12,579 nt of DNA from an uncultured Spirochaetaceae bacterium. Its GTDB lineage: Bacteria > Spirochaetota > Spirochaetia > Treponematales > Treponemataceae. The notes below the pieces were generated by a model that was not told where the DNA came from, did no database searches, and worked only from the letters and a program-made list of their open reading frames with translations. The stretch covers positions 1-12,579 of the forward strand of contig CACYBG010000095.1 in NCBI GenBank assembly GCA_902772605.1, read 5' to 3'. Every line of letters begins with the position of its first letter. Within the stretch, counting starts at the first letter, position 1. The translations under genes were made by a program, and so were the position numbers. Positions 1 through 5,713 of this stretch are shown here, piece after piece.

Positions 1-73
1 AGCGGTAGAAGGGAGTCGAACCCTCGTCTCCAGCTTGGAAGGCTGGGGTAATAAGCCGTTATACGACTACCGC
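1..73 (-). tRNA. tRNA-Gly (anticodon UCC)
   Basis: Read on the minus strand this is a complete cloverleaf. The acceptor arm GCGGTAG pairs with CTACCGC, and the anticodon stem-loop carries UCC at 39-37. The T-arm has the GGTTCGA core, and the discriminator base is U at position 1, as usual for bacterial tRNA-Gly. No CCA can be seen because the window ends at the discriminator. The anticodon reads GGA and GGG glycine codons. It has its own promoter at 87-115. Confidence 0.96.
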
Positions 74-86
74 ATTGATGTACTAG

Positions 87-115
87 AATATATATCGGCA
101 TGAAAAAAAAGTCAA
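87..115 (-). promoter_or_regulatory. sigma-70-type promoter of the tRNA-Gly gene
   Basis: On the minus strand a TTGACT -35 box (115-110) is followed by a 17-bp spacer and a TATATT -10 box (92-87). Transcription would start near 80, about seven bases before the mature tRNA 5' end. The close match to consensus and the spacing to the tRNA make this one of the clearest promoters in the window. Confidence 0.8.
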
Positions 116-255
116 TACCCCGTGCCGAAAATTCATAAATTTTTTTCGAGTTAGGTTAAAACGAATGTCCAGAGAACTGGTTGTTCGGTGTTGACCATGT
201 CATCCAGGGATTAGGGCGGTGATTTCGTATTTCCATCCGTTGTGCCTGAACTGGC

Positions 256-283
256 TTTCAAAACCTGGGATATGTGCTATACT
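256..283 (+). promoter_or_regulatory. candidate promoter of the alpha/beta hydrolase gene
   Basis: An extended -10, TGCTATACT (hexamer 278-283), lies about 57 bp before the chosen start codon. The best -35 is a weak TTTCAA at 256-261 with a 16-bp spacer. Just downstream is a 16-bp near-perfect palindrome (290-305, centred on AAGCTT) that would form a hairpin in the leader. The rest of the 74-339 gap holds the tRNA promoter and nothing else I can name. Confidence 0.45.
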
Positions 284-339
284 TTTTTTAACCTAAGCTT
301 GGGTTTTCCGTGCTTGTTATGCATCATCGGAGGATTTTT

Positions 340-1032
340 ATGGATGAAGCGGAGTTTTTCATTGACTCCAAAAAGATAAGCCTGTTCGGAATCGAGAAAA
401 AGGCATCTCCACTTGTGGTCCTGAACTCTTACGGAGAGGAGTCGGGGGCCAGGGTGTACGCTGAATGCATTTCGTCCGGATGCCCTCCATTTACGCTTGC
501 GTCTATTTCCGGCCTGGACTGGGCTGGAGACCTGTCTCCCTGGAAAAATCCTCCGGTGCAGAAGAACGGCGGTGAGTTTTCAGGAAATGCAGATTCATAC
601 CTTGAACTGCTGACCGGTCGTATGCTTCCTTTGGTTCTTGATAGTCTTTTGGACAGGCCTGAATGCATTTGTCTTGCAGGATATTCGCTTGCCGGACTCT
701 TTGCACTGTATGCAGCGTTCAGGACGGACGCTTTTTCACGCATTGCAAGTGCATCCGGCTCCCTTTGGTTTCCCGGATTTGCGGTCTTTGCGGAAAACAC
801 CCCTTTTTATGGAAAGCCCGACTCCGTCTACCTTTCGGTAGGCGATGCCGAGTCCCGCACCCGAAACGAAATCCTTTCGACCGTCAGGGAAAACACCGAG
901 AGGCTCTGCTCGTCGTTCAGGGACAGGGGCGTAAGCGTGACTCTTGAAATCAATCGCGGAAACCATTTTACGGATCCCGAAATACGCATGGCGAAGGGCA
1001 TAAGGCGGATCCTCGAAAATCCGAACCGATGA
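340..1032 (+). CDS. putative esterase, alpha/beta hydrolase fold
   Basis: A 230-residue cytoplasmic protein with no signal peptide. The nucleophile elbow GYSLAG (residues 114-119, Ser116) follows a hydrophobic strand. It is followed by the ASASGSLWFPGF segment typical of the Fes/IroE/esterase-D type of putative esterases. The catalytic His is probably His209 in NRGNHF, and the acid is probably Asp169 or Glu171 in VGDAES. These residues point to ester or related acyl hydrolysis, but the substrate cannot be read from the sequence. The start is ATG 340, with CGGAGG at 328-333 six bases upstream; an in-frame start at 310 has no ribosome binding site. The gene stands alone between the tRNA promoter and the permease leader. 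It could also be an acyl-ester or siderophore-ester hydrolase. The fold is secure, the role is not. Confidence 0.85.
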   Translation: MDEAEFFIDSKKISLFGIEKKASPLVVLNSYGEESGARVYAECISSGCPPFTLASISGLDWAGDLSPWKNPPVQKNGGEFSGNADSYLELLTGRMLPLVLDSLLDRPECICLAGYSLAGLFALYAAFRTDAFSRIASASGSLWFPGFAVFAENTPFYGKPDSVYLSVGDAESRTRNEILSTVRENTERLCSSFRDRGVSVTLEINRGNHFTDPEIRMAKGIRRILENPNR

Positions 1033-1058
1033 TGCATTTTTCTTGCATTCGACCGATG

Positions 1059-1076
1059 TAACCCGACGTTGGGTTA
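1059..1076 (+). other. intergenic hairpin after the hydrolase gene
   Basis: TAACCC (1059-1064) and GGGTTA (1071-1076) form a 6-bp stem with a 6-nt loop, starting 27 bp after the hydrolase stop. No U-tract follows directly; the first long T-run is at about 1108-1115. It is therefore a poor match to an intrinsic terminator, though it may still protect or end the transcript. Confidence 0.35.
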
Positions 1077-1129
1077 TTGGAGGACCTGCATATTTCGCTG
1101 CATTTTGTTTTTTTTACGTCGTTTCAAAA

Positions 1130-1158
1130 TTGTTTTTTTTTCGATAAAATGCTATCAT
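1130..1158 (+). promoter_or_regulatory. candidate promoter of the purine permease gene
   Basis: TTGTTT (1130-1135), a 17-bp spacer and TATCAT (1153-1158) give a plausible sigma-70 promoter. The start point would be near 1165, leaving a leader of about 90 nt before the ATG at 1255. Confidence 0.5.
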
Positions 1159-1167
1159 TGGAAAATG

Positions 1168-1233
1168 TTCAGAAAACCTCTTTCGTAAGGCTTCTGGAAA
1201 AAATGCGGAGCCCCTGGTGATTCTTCGGCTTCC
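1168..1233 (+). promoter_or_regulatory. structured 5' leader of the permease mRNA
   Basis: Two consecutive hairpins can be drawn. The first pairs CAGAA (1170-1174) with TTCTG (1192-1196), with an inner CCT/AGG (1177-1179/1188-1190). The second pairs GGAGCC (1207-1212) with GGCTTCC (1227-1233, one bulge). The second ends 12 nt before the Shine-Dalgarno. I could not match this to the purine riboswitch core or any other named class, so regulation by purines is only an idea suggested by the gene downstream. Confidence 0.3.
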
Positions 1234-1254
1234 CTAAATCTTGTGGAGGAAATC

Positions 1255-2550
1255 ATGTTTAAAATCAAAGAGCGTGGTTCAACGGTTGGCCGTGAGATAG
1301 TTGCAGGAACGACAACGTTCCTTGCCATGGCCTATATACTTGCAGTCAATCCGGACATACTTTCAGGTTCGGGAATGAACAAGGGATCCGTATTCACGGC
1401 TACGGCAGTGGCATCGGCAATTGCCACCCTGGTAATGGCATTCGTTGCAAACCTTCCTGTCGCACTGGCACCGGGACTTGGACTCAATGCATTCTTCACA
1501 TTCTCCGTCGTTCAGGGAATGGGATGCTCCTGGCAGTTTGCACTTACGGCAGTCCTTCTTGAAGGAATACTCTTCATCATCCTTTCACTGTTCGGAGTCA
1601 GGGAGGCCATCATAAAGTCCATACCTGCATCGCTTAAGAAGGCAGTTTCCGTCGGAATAGGACTTTTCATCTGTATAATCGGTCTTTCCAATGCGGGAAT
1701 AGTCGGAACCGATACCGGAACCACGATTGGATTCGAAAACCTCAACATGTCCCACGCTTCTGCACTGGTTGCCGTAATCGGACTCGTAATCACCATCGTG
1801 CTCTTCGTACTCAAGGTACCAGGTGCAATCCTCATCGGAATCGCACTTACGACGATAATCGGAATACCGTTCGGAGTCACTTCAATCCCGGAGAATTTCG
1901 CTCCTTTCTCAACGCCGGAAAAGCCGCACCTCTTCGCATTTGAATGGCAGAACGTCCTTTCATTGAAATTCCTGGTCGTGTTCTTCACCTTCCTGTTCAC
2001 CGACATGTTCGATACCATAGGAACACTCATGGGCGTTGCAGAGCAGGGAAACCTTAAGGACAAGGACGGCGTAATTGTGAATGCAAAGGGAGCACTCCTG
2101 GCCGATGCAGTCGGAACTGTTGCCGGTGCATGTCTTGGAACTTCAACGGTAACGTCTTTCGTTGAAAGTTCATCCGGAGTCGCTGCCGGCGGACGCACGG
2201 GTCTTTCATCTGTCGTAACGGCGGGATTCTTCATCATCTCCCTTTTCCTGAGCCCTCTGTTCGGCCTTATCCCGTCGGCAGCCACTGCACCTGCATTGAT
2301 TTTCGTAGGTTACCTCATGATGAAGTCCGTCACGGAAATCAACTTCAAGGATCCTACGGAAGGAATACCTGCGTTCATAACCATAATGGTCATGCCGTTC
2401 TCCTATTCGATTTCCAAGGGCATCGCATGGGGAATCATCTCATACGTAATCGTAAAGGTTGCCGGAAAGAAGGCGAAGGAAATCCCTGTGATTACATGGA
2501 TACTCGCCGCCGTATTCATAGCCGACATAATCTTCGAGGCCGTGAAATAA
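1255..2550 (+). CDS. NCS2-family purine permease (AzgA/PbuG type)
   Basis: A 431-residue inner-membrane protein with about a dozen hydrophobic segments. It matches the AzgA/PbuG branch of the NCS2 transporters (COG2252), which take up hypoxanthine, guanine or adenine with protons. Diagnostic stretches are GTTTFLAMAYILAVNP (18-33), APGLGLNAFF (72-81), FTDMFDTIGTLMGVAEQ (248-264) and the GTSTVTSFVESSSG to GGRTG region (295-316), which in this family line the substrate site. Length and order fit a full-length member. The start is ATG 1255, with GGAGGA at 1245-1250; a GTG four codons upstream lies within that ribosome binding site and is rejected. The gene is monocistronic, judging by its own promoter, structured leader and the strong terminator after it. 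The exact base transported cannot be decided from sequence. Confidence 0.95.
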   Translation: MFKIKERGSTVGREIVAGTTTFLAMAYILAVNPDILSGSGMNKGSVFTATAVASAIATLVMAFVANLPVALAPGLGLNAFFTFSVVQGMGCSWQFALTAVLLEGILFIILSLFGVREAIIKSIPASLKKAVSVGIGLFICIIGLSNAGIVGTDTGTTIGFENLNMSHASALVAVIGLVITIVLFVLKVPGAILIGIALTTIIGIPFGVTSIPENFAPFSTPEKPHLFAFEWQNVLSLKFLVVFFTFLFTDMFDTIGTLMGVAEQGNLKDKDGVIVNAKGALLADAVGTVAGACLGTSTVTSFVESSSGVAAGGRTGLSSVVTAGFFIISLFLSPLFGLIPSAATAPALIFVGYLMMKSVTEINFKDPTEGIPAFITIMVMPFSYSISKGIAWGIISYVIVKVAGKKAKEIPVITWILAAVFIADIIFEAVK

Positions 2551-2586
2551 GGAATCGCCGAACGATCCGAAAATGGGTCATTCTTT

Positions 2587-2645
2587 AGAAAGCACTGGAT
2601 AATCCGAAAGCGGATTACTCGAAAAATCGGGGGACTTGCATGTTG
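2587..2645 (+). repeat. hairpin-bearing intergenic repeat, copy A
   Basis: CACTGGATAATCCG-AAAG-CGGATT (2593-2616) matches copy B at 7219-7242 at 21 of 24 positions. It contains a perfect 6-bp stem AATCCG/CGGATT (2601-2606/2611-2616). Both copies continue after a variable stretch into TCGGGGG and then TGTTG. In this copy the G-run is used as the left arm of the permease terminator. Confidence 0.55.
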
Positions 2646-2675
2646 TCGGTCGAGCTGCGGTCCCCCTGTTTTTTC
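2629..2675 (+). terminator. rho-independent terminator after the purine permease
   Basis: GGGGGAC (2629-2635) pairs with GTCCCCC (2660-2666). The stem can extend inward by a few more pairs (T-G wobble, then GCA/TGC with a bulge), and TGTTTTTTC follows. It lies 78 bp after the permease stop and 39 bp before the dCMP deaminase start, so it separates the two genes. Confidence 0.8.
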
Positions 2676-2713
2676 AAATTCGATCGACATGCTGATTTTT
2701 ATGGAGTGAATCT

Positions 2714-3205
2714 ATGGATGCAGAACTTGAAGAATCGCCTTATGTCCGTCCCACCTGGGATGAATATTTCATGGAGGTGTGCAGGACCGTTGCAAAGCGC
2801 GCTACATGTGACAGGGGGCGTTCCGGGTGCGTGATTGCAAGGGACAATCAGATACTCGTCACGGGCTATGTCGGAAGTCCGGCCGGGCTGCCTCACTGCG
2901 ACGACGTTGGCCATCTGATGAGGAAGGTCATACATTCGGACGGAACCATAACCCAGCACTGCGTAAGGACCGTACATGCCGAACAGAACGCAATCTGTCA
3001 GGCCGCAAAAAGGGGCATACCCATTGACGGAGCCACCGTTTACTGCCGCATGACTCCATGCAGGACCTGTGCAATGCTGATAATCAACTGCGGAATAAAG
3101 CGCGTCGTGTGCGAAAAGCATTATCATGACGAGGAGGACTCCCTTTCCATGTTCAGGGAGGCCGGAATAAGGATAGAGCATCTGGAGGATTCCGTGCAGA
3201 CCTAG
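2714..3205 (+). CDS. deoxycytidylate (dCMP) deaminase
   Basis: A 163-residue zinc-dependent deaminase that turns dCMP into dUMP, the substrate of thymidylate synthase. The family signature is complete: the HAE motif with zinc ligand His88 and catalytic Glu90 in TVHAEQNAI, and the PCxxC motif (PCRTC, 115-119) with Cys116 and Cys119 as the other zinc ligands. GYVGSPAGLPHCDD (51-64) is the usual dCMP-specific loop, which separates it from cytidine or tRNA adenosine deaminases. Length is normal for bacterial ComEB-type enzymes. The start is ATG 2714, with GGAG at 2703-2706 seven bases upstream. No clear promoter was found between the preceding terminator and the gene, so it may depend on readthrough or a weak promoter. 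It converges on the leftward thrC gene. Confidence 0.95.
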   Translation: MDAELEESPYVRPTWDEYFMEVCRTVAKRATCDRGRSGCVIARDNQILVTGYVGSPAGLPHCDDVGHLMRKVIHSDGTITQHCVRTVHAEQNAICQAAKRGIPIDGATVYCRMTPCRTCAMLIINCGIKRVVCEKHYHDEEDSLSMFREAGIRIEHLEDSVQT

Positions 3206-3233
3206 GAGAACATGTAGGCTGATTTTGACGTGC

Positions 3234-3286
3234 AAAAAAAAATCCGCATCCGGAGTGAAGCCCGATTAACTTCATTGCGGTGCGGA
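3234..3286 (-). terminator. rho-independent terminator of thrC
   Basis: On the minus strand a long imperfect stem (3286-3243) has outer pairs TGCGGA/TCCGCA and inner CTTCA/TGAAG around a 9-nt loop. Nine T's (3242-3234) follow. It ends 70 bp past the thrC stop and lies between the converging thrC and dCMP deaminase genes. On the plus strand no T-run follows, so it should act mainly on the leftward transcript. Confidence 0.85.
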
Positions 3287-3355
3287 ATTCATCGGTCGGA
3301 TTGTACATCCTGTCAGCCGGTCAGTCCGATTTCAGATTGACTGGCGAACCGTAGT

Positions 3356-4771
3356 CTAGAGGTTTGAAACCAGCCATTCCTTGAAGCTGTCGTAATCCTT
3401 CTTCATCGGGATTGAGCGGTCCGGAAGGCTCATGACCCTTTCGAGTCTGTCCGGCATGCTCGGCTCCCTTCCGATTGCATCGATTACGGTTGAACCGAAT
3501 TTTGCCGGATGGGCGGTCTCGAGGATTATTCCGACTGCAGTCCTGTCTACGACGGCTTTTCCCCATGCAGGTGCACTGTTTGTAAGGCCAGTCCTGTTGA
3601 TGTCTCCTGAAAGCTCCTTGTTGAGGAGTTTCTGCATGTCCCCGTTCCTGATGTCGTTCCATGCCTTCCATGCTACTGAGCCGTGAGGATCGATTACGTA
3701 ACCGGTCTTTTCATGGCAGCCCCTGATTGCATCAAGGGTTCCCTTGTCGTCCGTCCAGTAGGATGCGATCATGCTTCTGACCTGCTCGAGCGAGTAGAAT
3801 GCCGAAATCCTTTCATAGTTGCTAGGTGCCCCGACATCCATTGCATTGCTGAGTGTTGCGACGGAAGGCCTTGCCCTGTATTTTCCAGTTGCAATCCAGT
3901 CCGGAACGGTGTGGTTTGAATTCGTTGCCGCAACGAATCCTGCAATCGGAGCGCCCATTTCCCTTGCAATGAGTCCTGAGGTAAGGTTTCCGAAATTTCC
4001 GCTCGGTACGATTGCAATGATTGAAGGATTGTCGATCTTTGAATCCTGCGGAATCCTGTTCTTGACGACGAGTGATGAATACATGTAGTAGAAGCTCTGC
4101 GGAAGGAGCCTTGATATGTTGATTGAGTTTGCAGACGAAAGCCTGAACTTCTTGCGGAGGTCGGCATCGGTGAATGCAGTCTTTACGAGCTTCTGGCAGT
4201 CGTCGAACGTTCCGTTGACCCTGAGTGCCCTGACGTTTCCGTCGAATGTCGAAAGCTGCTTTTCCTGGAGCGGTGAAATCTTTCCGTCCGGGTAGAGTAT
4301 CGTAACGTCGATTCCCGGTACGTTGTGGAATGCGCTTCCAACTGCCGATCCCGTATCTCCTGAGGTTGCAACGAGGATGTGGAGGTTGTCGTCTTCGTTC
4401 CTGTTGAAGTACGACATGACGCGTGCCATGAACCTGGCTCCGAAATCCTTGAATGCACACGTAGGTCCGTGGAAAAGTTCAAGTACGTAGCTTACGCGGT
4501 CGATGGGGACGACCTTTGCGGCGAACGGATATGCATCCTGAATGATTTCGTCAAGGTTTGAATCCGGAATCTCGCCCTCGACGTAAGGCTTTGCCATTTC
4601 GAACGCCACTTCCCTGAACGGAGGTTCCGGAATCTTCGTAAGGAAAGACTGATCGAGCTTCGGAAATTCGACTGGAATGTAAAGTCCACCCGTTTCGGCG
4701 TTCATGCCGTTCATTACTGCCGTCCTGAAATCCGTTTGAACGCTTCTGTCTCTGGTGTCTGTGTAAATCAT
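3356..4771 (-). CDS. thrC: threonine synthase
   Basis: A 471-residue cytoplasmic PLP enzyme that converts O-phospho-L-homoserine to L-threonine and phosphate, the last step of threonine synthesis. The PLP lysine is Lys108 in GPTCAFKDFGARF (102-114). VATSGDTGSAVGSAF (134-148) and VPSGNFGNLTSG (255-266) are the substrate and cofactor-phosphate loops. ETAHPAKF (418-425) is the C-terminal family signature. Length fits the longer ThrC class, as in E. coli and yeast. The start is ATG at 4771, with AAGGA eight bases upstream on the minus strand. The gene is monocistronic: own promoter at 4918-4947, a leader of about 140 nt, and its own terminator. No homoserine kinase or dehydrogenase gene lies beside it. 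No Thr/Ile-rich leader peptide or attenuator could be recognised in the leader. Confidence 0.97.
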   Translation of the reverse strand: MIYTDTRDRSVQTDFRTAVMNGMNAETGGLYIPVEFPKLDQSFLTKIPEPPFREVAFEMAKPYVEGEIPDSNLDEIIQDAYPFAAKVVPIDRVSYVLELFHGPTCAFKDFGARFMARVMSYFNRNEDDNLHILVATSGDTGSAVGSAFHNVPGIDVTILYPDGKISPLQEKQLSTFDGNVRALRVNGTFDDCQKLVKTAFTDADLRKKFRLSSANSINISRLLPQSFYYMYSSLVVKNRIPQDSKIDNPSIIAIVPSGNFGNLTSGLIAREMGAPIAGFVAATNSNHTVPDWIATGKYRARPSVATLSNAMDVGAPSNYERISAFYSLEQVRSMIASYWTDDKGTLDAIRGCHEKTGYVIDPHGSVAWKAWNDIRNGDMQKLLNKELSGDINRTGLTNSAPAWGKAVVDRTAVGIILETAHPAKFGSTVIDAIGREPSMPDRLERVMSLPDRSIPMKKDYDSFKEWLVSNL

Positions 4772-4917
4772 CTTCGTAATCCTTCGTAAATCTTTTTATT
4801 TTCAGCGGACCGTCGTCTGCCTAAAGTCTTGCAGTTTTTTTTCCGTAAATCCATCGTGGATGCATCGCCCTGGAAACAGATTGGACCTAGGGAATCAATC
4901 AAAAAACAAGCTTCCAT

Positions 4918-4947
4918 ATTATATCAGAAAAGGCCCCATCGTTTCAA
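4918..4947 (-). promoter_or_regulatory. promoter of thrC
   Basis: On the minus strand TTGAAA (4947-4942), an 18-bp spacer and a perfect TATAAT (4923-4918) place the start near 4911. The leader before the thrC ATG is about 140 nt. The leader contains short inverted repeats such as CTGC/GCAG but no hairpin followed by a U-tract. The -35 box lies inside a palindrome that is listed separately. Confidence 0.75.
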
Positions 4948-4960
4948 GTAAAGTCTTGAA
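4943..4960. promoter_or_regulatory. palindrome over the thrC -35 box, possible operator
   Basis: TTCAAG (4943-4948), a 6-nt centre TAAAGT and CTTGAA (4955-4960) form a perfect 6+6 inverted repeat. Its left arm covers five of the six -35 bases of the thrC promoter. A dimeric regulator bound here would block or assist polymerase. It also lies 32 bp past the protease stop and could be an RNA hairpin of that transcript, although no U-tract follows it. Confidence 0.4.
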
Positions 4961-4991
4961 GAATAAGGGTTTAATGAATGAAAAAAAAGGC

Positions 4992-5672
4992 TCATCTTCC
5001 GCCAAGGAAATAAAGTGCGAACGTCTGGAACGCATTGTAAATCAGATGTGCCGCCGTGGGTGCCCAAATGCGTCCCGACCTGATCCTTGCAATCCTGAAA
5101 ATCGTCCCGCATACGGCTGCATTCATTACGGCCATAATCCCCATGTACCTGTGGGAAAGTGCGAATATGGCTATGCATGCCGCTTCACATGGAATCCTGA
5201 GCTTTTTCCGTCCTCCGGTGAGGCTGACGAGGGCATCGGGAAGGAAAAGCCTGTAAATGGCCTCCTCGAAAAGCACTCCTATGGAAAGGTTCAGGAAATA
5301 GACGGTCCACTGTCCCGGCGACTCGGGGAAAACGGGAATGGGAGAGCCTTCCGTTCCGGTGAGCATTGAAAGGCCCGTAAAAGCCGCCTGAGAAAGCATT
5401 GCAAGACCGAGCGAAATCGGGGTCCATATCAGGAATGAAAGTCCCGTGCTGAATTTCCGCACCCTGCCGGATTCGTCAAGGAAGGGAGTCCTGGAATCCT
5501 GGCAAATCAGTGCGGCGGAAATCAGGCCCTGTACGGCAATCATCAGCGAAAAACGGCCTCCGTTCGCAATGTTGACGGAATTTCCATCTGTCGGCCCCTG
5601 AAAAAGCGGCGGAATTACGAGGAATATAAAAATAATGCTAAATTCCAGAAATAAATATTTTGTTTTCATCAT
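4992..5672 (-). CDS. CPBP-family intramembrane metalloprotease (Abi/CaaX type)
   Basis: A 226-residue membrane protein with an N-terminal hydrophobic anchor (about 7-24) and several further hydrophobic segments. The three CPBP motifs are present and in order: EEAIYR (136-141, the EExxxR motif), FALSH (170-174, FxxxH) and HLIYN (209-213, HxxxN). These carry the glutamates and histidines that act in Rce1-like glutamic/metal intramembrane proteases. The substrate is unknown; bacterial members are linked to bacteriocin immunity or maturation, among other roles, but no bacteriocin gene is present here. The start is ATG 5672 (a second ATG follows at once), with no clear Shine-Dalgarno. Eight T's follow the stop directly (4988-4981 on the minus strand) with only a weak stem before them, so termination is uncertain. 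The gene is divergent from the PilZ gene. Confidence 0.87.
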   Translation of the reverse strand: MMKTKYLFLEFSIIFIFLVIPPLFQGPTDGNSVNIANGGRFSLMIAVQGLISAALICQDSRTPFLDESGRVRKFSTGLSFLIWTPISLGLAMLSQAAFTGLSMLTGTEGSPIPVFPESPGQWTVYFLNLSIGVLFEEAIYRLFLPDALVSLTGGRKKLRIPCEAACIAIFALSHRYMGIMAVMNAAVCGTIFRIARIRSGRIWAPTAAHLIYNAFQTFALYFLGGR

Positions 5673-5689
5673 CTTTGTGGTAATATTAT
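5660..5689 (+). promoter_or_regulatory. candidate promoter of the PilZ gene
   Basis: TTGTTT (5660-5665), an 18-bp spacer and TATTAT (5684-5689) are the best plus-strand boxes before the GTG at 5714. The -10 lies on the same AT-rich stretch as the -10 of the divergent protease promoter, and the -35 lies within the first codons of the protease gene. Confidence 0.45.
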
Positions 5690-5712
5690 AAGAAAAAGAG
5701 AGGAGCGGTCAA
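5685..5712 (-). promoter_or_regulatory. promoter of the CPBP protease gene
   Basis: On the minus strand TTGACC (5712-5707), a 16-bp spacer and a perfect TATAAT (5690-5685) are followed by the ATG only 12 bases after the -10. Transcription would start near 5678, so the mRNA leader would be about six bases. That fits the lack of a Shine-Dalgarno before the protease gene. Confidence 0.65.
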
Positions 5713-5713
5713 C

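Noticed and set aside
151..296. An 11-bp inverted match, TTAGGTTAAAA (151-161) with TTTTAACCTAA (286-296).
   Set aside because: It is short, AT-rich and widely spaced, and no gene or signal ties the two arms together.
319..1037. A perfect 12-bp inverted repeat (ATGCATCATCGG at 319-330, CCGATGATGCAT at 1026-1037) tightly flanks the hydrolase gene.
   Set aside because: It looks like element ends, but a perfect 12-bp inverted match is expected a few times by chance in a window this size. No target-site duplication or transposase is present, and one arm includes the ribosome binding site.
1165..1254. A purine or preQ1 riboswitch before the permease gene.
   Set aside because: I looked for the conserved purine aptamer junctions and the preQ1 pattern and did not find them; only generic hairpins can be supported.
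1512..2285. A long open frame on the minus strand opposite the purine permease.
   Set aside because: It has no family motifs and is the complement of a strongly conserved transporter gene; it is open only because of codon bias.
2699..3235. A 178-codon minus-strand open frame opposite the dCMP deaminase.
   Set aside because: It is a shadow of a gene with complete zinc motifs, with no independent coding evidence.
4772..4911. Amino-acid attenuation control (leader peptide and terminator) in the thrC leader.
   Set aside because: No short frame rich in Thr or Ile codons and no hairpin followed by a U-tract is present.
4860..5369. A 169-codon plus-strand open frame, Cys- and Pro-rich, across the thrC promoter and the protease gene.
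   Set aside because: Most of it is antisense to the CPBP protease, whose three motifs are intact. No ribosome binding site precedes it, and the Cys-rich look comes from complement codons.
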